Assembly (NCBI RefSeq): GCF_963666255.1
Contig: NZ_OY762656.1
Span: forward strand, 1,488,001-1,552,000
DNA: 64,000 nt
Direction: 5' to 3'
DNA from: an uncultured Propionivibrio sp.
Lineage (GTDB): Bacteria; Pseudomonadota; Gammaproteobacteria; Burkholderiales; Rhodocyclaceae
Shown: in pieces, positions 43,977-53,780 of the stretch
Numbering within the stretch: position 1 is the stretch's first letter
How the letters are laid out: each line of letters opens with the position of its first letter
Position numbers and translations under genes: made by a program
The notes under the pieces: generated by a model
Told to the model about the DNA's origin: nothing
What the model saw: the letters and a program-made list of their open reading frames with translations, nothing else
The model's database searches: none

Positions 43977-45350
43977 ATGACCCGACCTGTGCCAGCTCCC
44001 GGCGGCGAACAGCGTTTCGCCCATTCCTTGTCCGTTCTGCAAGCGCTCGCCCAGGACGTTCTCGGGCACGCGCGGGCTCAGGGCGCCAGCGACTGCGAAG
44101 TCGATGTCTCCGAAGGTCTCGGGCAGGCCGTGACGGTCCGTTGCGGTGCGGTCGAGACGGTCGAATACAATCGTGACAAGGGTATCGGTGTGACCGTCTA
44201 TCTCGGGCGGCGCAAAGGACATGCGAGCACCTCCGATTTTTCCCCGTCGGCGTTGCGCGAAACCGTCGAAGCGGCATTGGCGATCGCGCGCTACACTGCC
44301 GAAGATCCCTGTGCCGGGCTACCCGACGCCGCTGTTCTAGCGACACCGGGCGATTGCACCCGCGATCTCGATCTCTATCACCCCTGGCGTCTTGATGTGG
44401 ACGGTTGTATCGATCTGGCAAGGCGCTGCGAACAGGCGGCATTCGACGTCAGTCCGCAAGTGACGAATTCCGAGGGCGCGACCGTTTCTATTCAGGAAGG
44501 GCATTTCGTCGCCGCCAACAGCCTGGGTTTCATGGGGGGGTTCCCGACGTCCCGCCACTATGTGTCGTGTTCGGTGATTGCCGGCAAGGACGATGCCATG
44601 CAGCGTGACGACTGGTATTCGACGGCGCGCAATCCGCGGTCGATCGCGGCGCCGGAGGCGATTGGCGACTATGCGGCGCGCCGGGCGCTGGCACGGCAGG
44701 GCGCGCGCAAGATCCCGACCTGCAAGGTGCCGGTGCTGTTCGAGGCGCCGCTGGCGGCGTCGCTGATCGGCAATTTCGTTCATGCCGTGAGCGGCGGCAG
44801 CCTCTACCGCAAGTCCTCCTTCCTGCTCGACAGCCTTGGCAAACCGGTTTTTTCGAAGATCGTGCGTATCCGCGAAGAGCCGCATCTGCCCGGCGCGCTG
44901 GCCAGCAGCCTGTTCGACAACGACGGCGTGGCGACGCGTCCGCGCATCGTTGTTGATGACGGAGTCCTGCAGGGGTATTTCCTCGGAACCTATTCGGCGC
45001 GGAAGCTCGGTCTGCCCTGTACGGCCAACGCCGGCGGGTGTCACAACCTGATCGTCGATGGTGGCGACCTCGATTTCGAGGGACTCTTGCGTTCGATGGG
45101 TCGAGGTCTGCTGGTGACCGAACTGCTTGGTCATGGTGTCAATTACGTCAACGGCGATTATTCGCGCGGAGCCGCCGGCTATTGGGTCGAGAACGGCCAG
45201 ATTGCCTATCCGGTCGAGGAAATCACGATCGCCGGCAACCTGCGCGACATGTTCCGGCAGATCGCGGCCGTCGGTAATGACGTTTTGGTACGCGGCTCGC
45301 GTCAGGTCGGGTCGATCCTGATTGAGGAAATGAAGGTTGCCGGCAATTAA
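43977..45350 (+). CDS. pmbA: metalloprotease subunit TldE/PmbA
   Basis: A 457-residue TldE-type subunit of the TldD/TldE heterodimer, which degrades unfolded peptides and matures microcin B17 and other modified peptides. The N-terminal VEVRCGxVE-type region (TVRCGAVETVEYNRDKGIGV) and C-terminal GDYSRGAAGYWVENGQ are characteristic. TldE lacks the zinc HExxxH motif of TldD, and none is seen here. The partner tldD is not in the window. The ATG at 43977 leaves 91 bp to divergent darP. Confidence 0.93.
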   Translation: MTRPVPAPGGEQRFAHSLSVLQALAQDVLGHARAQGASDCEVDVSEGLGQAVTVRCGAVETVEYNRDKGIGVTVYLGRRKGHASTSDFSPSALRETVEAALAIARYTAEDPCAGLPDAAVLATPGDCTRDLDLYHPWRLDVDGCIDLARRCEQAAFDVSPQVTNSEGATVSIQEGHFVAANSLGFMGGFPTSRHYVSCSVIAGKDDAMQRDDWYSTARNPRSIAAPEAIGDYAARRALARQGARKIPTCKVPVLFEAPLAASLIGNFVHAVSGGSLYRKSSFLLDSLGKPVFSKIVRIREEPHLPGALASSLFDNDGVATRPRIVVDDGVLQGYFLGTYSARKLGLPCTANAGGCHNLIVDGGDLDFEGLLRSMGRGLLVTELLGHGVNYVNGDYSRGAAGYWVENGQIAYPVEEITIAGNLRDMFRQIAAVGNDVLVRGSRQVGSILIEEMKVAGN

Positions 45351-45468
45351 TGACACTTCAATTGATCCGCCACGCCGTCGTCCTTTGGCTATAATCACTC
45401 GGTTGGTTCCCGTTGTCGTTCCTTTTTTTGGCAGTTCAATGGATCAGTTTTCCTGGAGAGATGAAATC

Positions 45469-46551
45469 ATGGAAAGACGTTCGTTTCTGAAGAAGGCCGG
45501 TGTCGGCCTGGCGGCCGGTGCCGTCGCTGCGCCGGCGCTGGCGCAGAGTTTGCCGACGATCAAGTGGCGTATGGCGTCGAGCTTCCCGAAGAGCCTCGAT
45601 ACCCTGCACGGTTCCGCCGAGTTCCTGTGCAAGCGGATTTCGGAAATGACGGGCGGCAAGTTCCAGATCCAGGTATTCGCCGCGGGCGAAATCGTCCCGG
45701 GACCGGGCGTACATGACGCGGTCAAGGACGGCACAGTCGAAATCGGCTTTACCTGTTCGTACTATTACTTCGGCAAGGAGCCGACCTACTGTATCGATAC
45801 GGCGATCCCGTTCGGCATGAACGCGCGTCAGGTCAAGGCCTGGTATCGTCAGGGCAACGGCGCCAAGCTGATGGGCGAGTTCTTCGCCAAATCGAACCTC
45901 GTCGTCTTCCCGAGCGGCAACACCGGCGTGCAGATGGGCGGTTGGTACCGCAAGGAAATCAAGAGCGCGGCCGATTTCAAGGGCCTGAAGATGCGCGTCG
46001 CCGGCCTTGCCGGTGCGGTGCTCTCGAAGCTCGGCGTCGTGCCGCAACAGATCGCCGGCAGCGACATTTATCCGGCGCTCGAAAAGGGTACGATCGATGC
46101 GGTCGAGTGGGTCGGTCCTTATGACGATCAGAAGCTTGGCTTCAACAAGGTTGCCAAGTACTACTACTATCCGGCTTGGTGGGAAGGCGGTCCGCAGATC
46201 TCGACCTACATCAATGCCAAGAAATTCGCCGAGTTGCCGAAGGAATACCAGGCGATCATCGAGGCGGCCTGCGCCGAGACCGATACCGAAATGTGCGCGC
46301 GCTACGATGCCAAGAACCCGGCAGCGCTGAAGCAGTTGCTGGCCTCCGGCACCAAGGTGTTGCCGTTCCCGAAGGACGTGATGGAAGCCAGCTACAAGGC
46401 GGCCATGGAATACTATGCCGAGACCTCGGCGAAGTATCCGGACTTCAAGAAGATCTACGAGGACTACAAGAAATTCCTCGACGACCAGAACTTCTGGTAT
46501 CGCGTCGCCGAGAACGAATTCGCGAAGTTCATGTACAGCCGCAAGGGCTAA
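45469..46551 (+). CDS. Tat-exported TRAP transporter substrate-binding protein (copy 1)
   Basis: A 360-residue periplasmic binding protein of the DctP family, TakP/FcbT1-like branch. A twin-arginine signal MERRSFLKKAG is followed by a hydrophobic stretch and cleavage after ALA (about residue 25). Family motifs include GGWYRKEIKSAADFKGLKMR (with the arginine that binds carboxylate) and GPYDDQKLGFNKVAKYYYYP. The ATG at 45469 was chosen because it begins the Tat signal. It has its own terminator. A paralog of the same length, about four-fifths identical by eye, follows. The membrane subunits lie convergently at 47882-50100. Confidence 0.9.
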   Translation: MERRSFLKKAGVGLAAGAVAAPALAQSLPTIKWRMASSFPKSLDTLHGSAEFLCKRISEMTGGKFQIQVFAAGEIVPGPGVHDAVKDGTVEIGFTCSYYYFGKEPTYCIDTAIPFGMNARQVKAWYRQGNGAKLMGEFFAKSNLVVFPSGNTGVQMGGWYRKEIKSAADFKGLKMRVAGLAGAVLSKLGVVPQQIAGSDIYPALEKGTIDAVEWVGPYDDQKLGFNKVAKYYYYPAWWEGGPQISTYINAKKFAELPKEYQAIIEAACAETDTEMCARYDAKNPAALKQLLASGTKVLPFPKDVMEASYKAAMEYYAETSAKYPDFKKIYEDYKKFLDDQNFWYRVAENEFAKFMYSRKG

Positions 46552-46572
46552 TTCGGCTGGCAGAAAAAAAGG

Positions 46573-46596
46573 CGGGGGCGATGCCCCCGTTTTTTT
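46573..46596 (+). terminator. terminator of TRAP binding protein copy 1
   Basis: The perfect stem CGGGGGC-GAT-GCCCCCG is followed by seven T residues, 21 bp after the stop codon. The same hairpin occurs after copy 2. Confidence 0.92.
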
Positions 46597-46724
46597 GCTT
46601 TCGGCTTCGTGAGGGCGTCTGTCGGGCGTGATGATCGGGGAAGAAAGCCGTTACGGTGTGGTGTTCGGTGAGCCGTGTCGCCAAGGTGCGCGTCCTGAAC
46701 GCACGACAATTTTAGGAGAAAAGC

Positions 46725-47807
46725 ATGGAAAGACGTTCGTTCTTGAAGAAGGCCGGAGCAGGCTTGGCCGCCGGTGCCGTGGCGGCGCCCGCGCTGGCGC
46801 AGAATGCGCCGACGATCAAGTGGCGGATGGCCTCGAGCTATCCGAAGAGTCTGGACACAATTTATGGCGCCACCGAGTTCCTCGTCAAGCGTGTGGCGGA
46901 GATGTCCGGCGGCAAGTTCCAGATTCAGCTTTTCGCCGCCGGCGAGATTGTTCCAGGCACCGCTGTTCATGACGCCGTCAAGGATGGTACGGTCGAGACC
47001 GGTTTCACCAATTCAGCCTTCTACTTCGGCAAAGAGCCGACCTACTGCATCGATAGCGCCATTCCGTTCGGTATGAATACGCGTCAGGTCAAGGCCTGGT
47101 ATCGCCATGGCAACGGCGGCAAGTTGATGGGCGAGTTCCTGGCCAAGTCGAACATCGTCTCGATTCCGGCCGGAAATACCGGCGCCCAGATGGGGGGCTG
47201 GTACCGCAAGGAGATCAAGAGCATTGCCGATCTCAAGGGCATGAAGATGCGCGTCGTCGGCGTCGCCGGCGCGGTGCTCTCGAAGCTTGGTGTCGTGCCG
47301 CAGCTGATTGCCGGCGGCGATATCTATCCGGCATTGGAAAAGGGCGTCATCGACGCTGTCGAATGGGTCGGGCCGTATGACGATCAGAAGCTCGGCTTCA
47401 ACAAGGTCGCCAAGTACTACTACTATCCGTCGTGGTGGGAAGGCAGCGCGCAGATGTGCGTCTATGTGAATGCCGGAAAGTGGGCTGAATTGCCGAAGGA
47501 ATATCAGGCGATGCTGACGGCGGCCTGTGCGGAAGCGGAAGTCGAGATGGTGTCGCGCTACGATGCCAAGAACCCGGCCGCGCTACGACAGTTGATGGCC
47601 TCCGGCACCAAGATCCTGCCGTTCCCGAAGGATGTCATGGAAGCCGCGTACAAGGCCTCGATGGAATACTATGCCGAGACCTCGGCGAAGTATCCCGATT
47701 TCAAGAGGATCTACGACGACTACAAGAAATTCATGGACGAGCAGAATTTCTGGTTCCGCGTTGCCGAGAACGAGTTTGCCAAGTTCATGTTCAGCCGCAA
47801 GAACTGA
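46725..47807 (+). CDS. Tat-exported TRAP transporter substrate-binding protein (copy 2)
   Basis: A 360-residue paralog of the gene at 45469-46551, colinear without gaps. The Tat signal differs by only one residue in the first 25. Differences are spread along the mature chain and include positions around the presumed ligand pocket (for example LVVFPSGNTG versus IVSIPAGNTG), so ligand range may differ. It has its own ribosome-binding site (TTTAGGAG) and a terminator of identical stem, so the duplicated unit includes the terminator. It converges on dctM. Confidence 0.9.
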   Translation: MERRSFLKKAGAGLAAGAVAAPALAQNAPTIKWRMASSYPKSLDTIYGATEFLVKRVAEMSGGKFQIQLFAAGEIVPGTAVHDAVKDGTVETGFTNSAFYFGKEPTYCIDSAIPFGMNTRQVKAWYRHGNGGKLMGEFLAKSNIVSIPAGNTGAQMGGWYRKEIKSIADLKGMKMRVVGVAGAVLSKLGVVPQLIAGGDIYPALEKGVIDAVEWVGPYDDQKLGFNKVAKYYYYPSWWEGSAQMCVYVNAGKWAELPKEYQAMLTAACAEAEVEMVSRYDAKNPAALRQLMASGTKILPFPKDVMEAAYKASMEYYAETSAKYPDFKRIYDDYKKFMDEQNFWFRVAENEFAKFMFSRKN

Positions 47808-47830
47808 TCCATGTCGAAGCAATAAAAAAA

Positions 47831-47852
47831 CGGGGGCGATGCCCCCGTTTTT
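47831..47852. terminator. terminator of TRAP binding protein copy 2, likely bidirectional
   Basis: The stem CGGGGGC-GAT-GCCCCCG is identical to that at 46573-46589, with seven A residues on the left and five T residues on the right. It also lies 29 bp beyond the dctM stop on the other strand. Confidence 0.9.
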
Positions 47853-47881
47853 GTTGTCGGCAATTGCCGCTCATTTGCTTC

Positions 47882-49507
47882 TTATTTGCTGTTCTCGCTG
47901 CCCAGAGAAGGTGGTTCCGATGGCTGGTCGTAATCCGTTTCCGGCAGCACCATCTGCACCGAGTCGATATCGACGGCCTGGACCTTGTCGAGGCCCGAGG
48001 TGACGAGTTGCGGGAACAGGATGACCAGCAGCACCATCAGGATCTGGATGCAGACAAAGGGGATGGCGCCCCAGTAGATGTCGCTCGTCTTGATCGAGGA
48101 GGGCGCGACCGAACGCAGGAAGAACAGCGCAAAGCCGAAAGGCGGATGCAGGAAGGACGTCTGCATGTTGATGCCGAGCAGCACGCCGAACCAGATCAGA
48201 TCGATGCCAAGCTTGTCCGCGACCGGTCCGAGCAGTGGCACGACGATGAACGACAGTTCGAAATAGTCGAGGAAGAAGGCCAGCACGAAGATCAGGATGT
48301 TGACGACGATCAGGAAGCCGAACTGTCCGCCGGGCAGATCGACGAGCAGGTGCTCGACCCAGAGGTGTCCATCGACACCGTAGAACGTCAGCGAGAAGAC
48401 GCGTGCGCCGATCAGGATGAAAACGACGAAGGTCGTCAGCTTGGCCGTACTCTCCATCGCCTGGCGTAGCAGCTTGAGGTCGAGGCGCTTGCGCATCACG
48501 GCCATGATCAGGGCGCCGGTGGCGCCCATGGCGCCGCCTTCGGTCGGCGTCGCGACGCCAAGGAAGATCGTGCCGAGCACCAGGAAGATCAGGCCGAGCG
48601 GCGGGATTAGCACGAAGGTGACCTTTTCGGCCATCTTCGACAGCAGGCCCAGCTTCAGCGCCTTGTTGATCAGCGCCAGGACGAACGGGATGAAGATGCC
48701 AACCATCGTGCACATGACGATCAGTTCGTCGGTCGGCATGTCGTCCGGCCGGGTCTTGCCGAAAGCAACGCCGATTGTGATGGCCAGGGCCGTCAGCGCC
48801 AGCAGCGATCGGCCCCCCGTCTTGCCGTTGGCTTCGCGGAAGATGCGCGCCTCAGGCGGCAAAGCCGGAACCCACTTCGGACGAATGAAGGACACCAGGA
48901 TGATGTAGCCGACATAGAGGCCGGCGAGCGTGAGCCCCGGGACAAAAGCGCCCTTGTACATGTCGCCGACCGATTTGCCGAGTTGGTCGGCCATGACGAT
49001 CAACACCAGCGAAGGCGGAATGATCTGGGCCAGCGTGCCCGAAGCGGCGATGACGCCCGATGCGAGCCGTTTGTCGTAGCCGTAGCGCAGCATGATCGGC
49101 AGCGAGATCAGGCCCATCGAGATGACCGAGGCGGCGACGACGCCGGTGGTAGCCGCAAGCAGCGCGCCGACGAAGACGACTGCATAGGCGAGACCGCCGC
49201 GGACTGGACCGAACAGCTGGCCAATCGTGTCGAGCAGGTCTTCGGCCATGCCGGAGCGTTCGAGGATCAACCCCATGAAGGTGAAGAAGGGGACGGCCAG
49301 CATCGTGTCGTTGGAAATGACGCCAAGAATGCGATCGGGCAACGCCTGGAAGAGTTGCGGGCCAAGCAGGCCGAGCTCGATGCCGAGCAGGCCGAAGACG
49401 ATGCCGTTGGCGGCCAGGGCAAAGGCCACCGGGAAACCGACGAGCAGGAAGATGACCATCGAGATGAAGATGATCGGTGCCATGTTGGCGATCAGAAATT
49501 CAGTCAT
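47882..49507 (-). CDS. dctM: TRAP transporter large permease (DctM family)
   Basis: A 541-residue inner-membrane protein with about 14 helices. Family motifs are FFTFMGLILERSGMAEDLLD near residue 75 and GVATPTEGGAMGATGAL near residue 325, the latter with the conserved TPTEG loop. It is longer than the ~430-residue C4-dicarboxylate DctM because of an extra central segment (about residues 225-285), matching the mannitol/chloroaromatic/2-oxoacid type that pairs with TakP/FcbT1-like binding proteins. It overlaps dctQ by one base. Confidence 0.92.
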   Translation of the reverse strand: MTEFLIANMAPIIFISMVIFLLVGFPVAFALAANGIVFGLLGIELGLLGPQLFQALPDRILGVISNDTMLAVPFFTFMGLILERSGMAEDLLDTIGQLFGPVRGGLAYAVVFVGALLAATTGVVAASVISMGLISLPIMLRYGYDKRLASGVIAASGTLAQIIPPSLVLIVMADQLGKSVGDMYKGAFVPGLTLAGLYVGYIILVSFIRPKWVPALPPEARIFREANGKTGGRSLLALTALAITIGVAFGKTRPDDMPTDELIVMCTMVGIFIPFVLALINKALKLGLLSKMAEKVTFVLIPPLGLIFLVLGTIFLGVATPTEGGAMGATGALIMAVMRKRLDLKLLRQAMESTAKLTTFVVFILIGARVFSLTFYGVDGHLWVEHLLVDLPGGQFGFLIVVNILIFVLAFFLDYFELSFIVVPLLGPVADKLGIDLIWFGVLLGINMQTSFLHPPFGFALFFLRSVAPSSIKTSDIYWGAIPFVCIQILMVLLVILFPQLVTSGLDKVQAVDIDSVQMVLPETDYDQPSEPPSLGSENSK

Positions 49508-50100
49508 TACGCCTCTCCCTTTTCCTTGCGGGCCTTGATGATGGCCGCAAGCTCTTCTTCGGCGGTCATGGCGATGACTTTTTCAGTCGGATCCGGGCAG
49601 AGTCCTTTCAGGAAACCGATGCGCTTGATGAGTTCGGAAATGCCTTGAGCGATCAGCAGGACAAAGCCAACCGGAATCATCAGGCGTACCGGCCACATGA
49701 TCAGTCCGCCGGGGCTGTTCGACATTTCGTTGCCGACAAAGGCGTGCATAAATACCGGCCAGGAGAGGATGAGGATGGTGAAGGCCATCGGCATCAGGAA
49801 AAAGAGGATGCCGAAAATGTCGATCCAGGTCTGTCCGCGTTTCGACAGTTTGCTGGCGACAAGGTCAATACGGACGTGCTCGTTGCGCATCAGCGTGTAG
49901 CCCGAGCAGGCGAGGAAGATGGCGCCGAACAGATACCACTGGATTTCAAGGAAGGCGTTCGAGCTGTAGTTGAGCGTGTAGCGCAGGACGGCGTTGCCGG
50001 TGCTGACCAGCACGACGACGAGCACCAGCCAGATGGCTGACTTACCGACGCGTTCGGTTAGCGCGTCGATCCACCGCGATAACTTGAGTAGGGTGTCCAT
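49507..50100 (-). CDS. dctQ: TRAP transporter small permease (DctQ family)
   Basis: A 197-residue membrane protein with four predicted helices. The motif FLEIQWYLFGAIFLACSGYT (about residues 51-70) followed by LMRNEHVRIDL is characteristic of the DctQ family. The ATG at 50100 begins MDTLLKLSRWIDAL; an in-frame upstream extension is rejected as it has no family similarity. The stop overlaps the dctM ATG by one base (TAATG). The two form a QM operon opposite in direction to the two binding-protein genes. Confidence 0.88.
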   Translation of the reverse strand: MDTLLKLSRWIDALTERVGKSAIWLVLVVVLVSTGNAVLRYTLNYSSNAFLEIQWYLFGAIFLACSGYTLMRNEHVRIDLVASKLSKRGQTWIDIFGILFFLMPMAFTILILSWPVFMHAFVGNEMSNSPGGLIMWPVRLMIPVGFVLLIAQGISELIKRIGFLKGLCPDPTEKVIAMTAEEELAAIIKARKEKGEA

Positions 50101-50357
50101 GATTAATTCTTGGTTAAGACCAATGTGTGAATGATTGGGCCGGCTTGCCTGCGTGCGCTTGTGGCAGCACATGGAAGTTGCGGCGAGAGCGGACTCGTCC
50201 CAGGATCGCTCGGAGAGGCCATAAGCGTTTTTGAAACAACGTTCTATTATTACACAGATGTATTGTCCCGGCATTGTTCCAGTGCTGACGTTCGGGCTGT
50301 TGTCTCAAGTTCAATGAGCCGAGTCGTTATCGGTAGTCGTTCTGCCTCATTGCCGCG

Positions 50358-50366
50358 TGCTATAAT
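50358..50366 (+). promoter_or_regulatory. extended -10 promoter element of glyA
   Basis: TGCTATAAT (TGN plus a perfect TATAAT at 50361-50366) lies 34 bp upstream of the glyA start, in the 299-bp interval shared with divergent dctQ. No strong -35 is visible, as is usual for extended -10 promoters. Nothing else was recognised in 50101-50357. Confidence 0.65.
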
Positions 50367-50399
50367 CGGCCACTTTTTCAATGGCTTGTGAGGCATACG

Positions 50400-51650
<1,251 letters not shown>

Positions 51651-51703
51651 ACGGGGCTTGTCTTGCGTTCGCACGCTTCTCTTGTCGGCCGGCAGGTGAC
51701 GCC

Positions 51704-52177
51704 GTGAAATGTCCGTTCTGCGGTGCGGCGGAGACCACGGTTGCCGATACGCGCATCAATGACGACGGGGACATCGTTCGCCGCCGTCGTCGCTGCCTGA
51801 CTTGCGACAAGCGGTTCTCGACCTACGAGCGGGCGGAGATCCGCCTGCCTCAGGTCGTCAAGAAGAACGGTTCGCGCGTCGATTACGACCGCGAAAAGTT
51901 GTCGGCCAGCTTGTGGTTGTCCTTGCGCAAGCGGCCGGTGACCGTCGAGGCGGTCGATGCTGCGATCATCCGGATCGAGGAAAAGCTGCTGACCCTTGGC
52001 GAACGCGAAGTGCCGTCTGAAAAGATCGGCGAGATGGTAATGCGCGAGCTCAAGAAGCTCGACAAAGTGGCGTACATTCGCTTCGCCTCGGTCTATCGCA
52101 ACTTCGAGGACGTCGACGAGTTTTCCGACATCATTCGTGAGGTTTCGCCCCGCCCGGTCGCGCGGCGCGGCCGGTAG
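51704..52177 (+). CDS. nrdR: ribonucleotide reductase repressor NrdR
   Basis: A 157-residue repressor of nrd genes that senses ATP/dATP. The N-terminal zinc ribbon uses C3, C6, C31 and C34 with the [17 protein letters not shown] signature, followed by the ATP-cone domain (about residues 49-139). It is 53 bp after glyA and 9 bp before ribD, an arrangement conserved in proteobacteria. Confidence 0.96.
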   Translation: MKCPFCGAAETTVADTRINDDGDIVRRRRRCLTCDKRFSTYERAEIRLPQVVKKNGSRVDYDREKLSASLWLSLRKRPVTVEAVDAAIIRIEEKLLTLGEREVPSEKIGEMVMRELKKLDKVAYIRFASVYRNFEDVDEFSDIIREVSPRPVARRGR

Positions 52178-52186
52178 GGCAGGCGG

Positions 52187-53287
52187 ATGTTTTCCGCAGC
52201 CGATCACGCATTCATGGCGCAGGCGCTACGCCTGGCCGAGCTTGGGCTATGGACGACCTCGCCGAATCCGCGTGTCGGTTGCGTCCTCGTCAAGGATGGG
52301 CAGGTCGTTGGCGAAGGCTGGCATCAGCGCGCCGGCGAAGCGCATGCGGAGATTCATGCGTTGCTGGCGGCTGGTGCGTCGGCGCGCGGTGCAAGCGCGT
52401 ATGTGACGCTTGAGCCCTGCAGTCATTTCGGACGCACGCCACCCTGCGCGAAAGCGTTGATTGACGCGGGCGTGTCACGCGTCGTGGCGGCGATGCAGGA
52501 CCCCAATCCTCAGGTTTCGGGAAGAGGCCTCGCGATGCTGCGCGACGCAGGCATTGAAGTGGCGTGCGGCTTGCTCGAAAGCGAAGCGCGCGAACTCAAT
52601 ATTGGTTTTGTTTCCCGCATGACCCGGCAACGGCCGTGGGTACGGCTGAAAATGGCGGCGAGTCTGGATGGGCGGACGGCGCTTGCGAACGGCCAGAGTC
52701 AATGGATCACAGGTGCTGCGGCGCGCCAGGACGGTCACCGCTGGCGCGCCCGTGCCTGTGCGATTCTGACCGGTATGGGCACCGTGCGTGATGACGATCC
52801 GCAACTGAGCGTCCGGGGAGTCAATACGACACGGCAGCCGGTGCGGGTGGTGGTCGATGGTCAGCTTGCAATTCAATCGTCGGCGCGCATTCTGGACGGG
52901 GGCGGTACCATCATCGCGACGGCGCAGGAAAAGGGGCCGCGCGTCGATGCGCTACGTGCTCGCGGCGCCGAAGTCTGCTCACTGGCGAATGCTGTCGGGC
53001 GGGTCGATCTGCCGCGTTTGCTGGCGTTGCTGGCGCAGCGTGGGATCAATGAACTGCATGTCGAGGCCGGGCGCGGTTTGAGTGGCGCCTTGTTCGCTGC
53101 CGGTCTCGTCGACGAGTTGCTGCTCTATATGGCGCCGTGCCTCCTGGGCAGCGAAGCGCGCGGGCTGGTGGATTTGCCGGCACTGGCGTCGCTGACGGAA
53201 AAGCTTGCGCTCAAGACCTGCGACGTGCGGATGCTGGGCGACGATTTGCGCGTACGCGCCCGAGTGGTGCCTGCTCAGGCGCGGTAA
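52187..53287 (+). CDS. ribD: bifunctional riboflavin deaminase/reductase RibD
   Basis: A 366-residue enzyme catalysing the second and third steps of riboflavin synthesis. The deaminase domain has the zinc motifs HAEIHAL near residue 50 and PCSHFGRTPPC near residue 76. The reductase domain (about residues 148-366) begins RPWVRLKMAASLDGRTAL. It starts 9 bp after nrdR. The other rib genes are not in the window. Confidence 0.95.
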   Translation: MFSAADHAFMAQALRLAELGLWTTSPNPRVGCVLVKDGQVVGEGWHQRAGEAHAEIHALLAAGASARGASAYVTLEPCSHFGRTPPCAKALIDAGVSRVVAAMQDPNPQVSGRGLAMLRDAGIEVACGLLESEARELNIGFVSRMTRQRPWVRLKMAASLDGRTALANGQSQWITGAAARQDGHRWRARACAILTGMGTVRDDDPQLSVRGVNTTRQPVRVVVDGQLAIQSSARILDGGGTIIATAQEKGPRVDALRARGAEVCSLANAVGRVDLPRLLALLAQRGINELHVEAGRGLSGALFAAGLVDELLLYMAPCLLGSEARGLVDLPALASLTEKLALKTCDVRMLGDDLRVRARVVPAQAR

Positions 53288-53321
53288 GCGCGCGGCGTTT
53301 TTGGCGCTAGAGACGGATGGC

Positions 53322-53750
53322 CTACTTGTATTCCCGCCACTCAAGGGGCGTATCGTCGTGATCGCCGTGCGGATGGCGCTCCCATGCCTGGATGTAGGCC
53401 TGGTTCTGTGATTTCTTGAGCAGGCGCTCGGGCGCTTCGAGGTTGTGCAGTTCCGTTTCCTCGACGTAGTAATAGAGCGCGCGCAGCAGTTTGACCAGCA
53501 GCGCGCAGCCGAGGTGGAAGCCTTTGTCAATCAGCGCCGTTTCGAGCTCTTCAAGCGAGTGGTCATGGAGGTCGTAACTGATGTCGATCGTCAGTTGCTC
53601 GGGGTGGGGGGTGACGTTCAGTCCGCTCAGGCCGGCGAGGAAGCTGGAGGCTTCCTCGACCTGTCCCGGTGGAATCTCGGAAAAATAGATCGTCCTTTCC
53701 TTCCGGATGGGCGGAGGGTTCCGAGGTGGGGCAGCCGGCGGACGTTTCAT
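53322..53750 (-). CDS. conserved-looking hypothetical protein, 142 residues
   Basis: Not assigned. A Pro-rich basic N-terminus (about residues 1-18) precedes a compact alpha/beta region (TIYFSEIPPGQVEEASSFLAGL, then TIDISYDLHDHSLEELETALI) of the beta-alpha-beta ferredoxin-like type seen in small metal or ligand-binding folds. It ends with a charged tail rich in His, Asp and Trp. Third-position G/C bias supports coding. It lies between convergent ribD and same-strand ctpA, 30 bp beyond the ctpA stop, and is on the opposite strand from ribD. Confidence 0.65.
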   Translation of the reverse strand: MKRPPAAPPRNPPPIRKERTIYFSEIPPGQVEEASSFLAGLSGLNVTPHPEQLTIDISYDLHDHSLEELETALIDKGFHLGCALLVKLLRALYYYVEETELHNLEAPERLLKKSQNQAYIQAWERHPHGDHDDTPLEWREYK

Positions 53751-53780
53751 GACGGACTCCGGTAGGATGCGACGCAGGAA

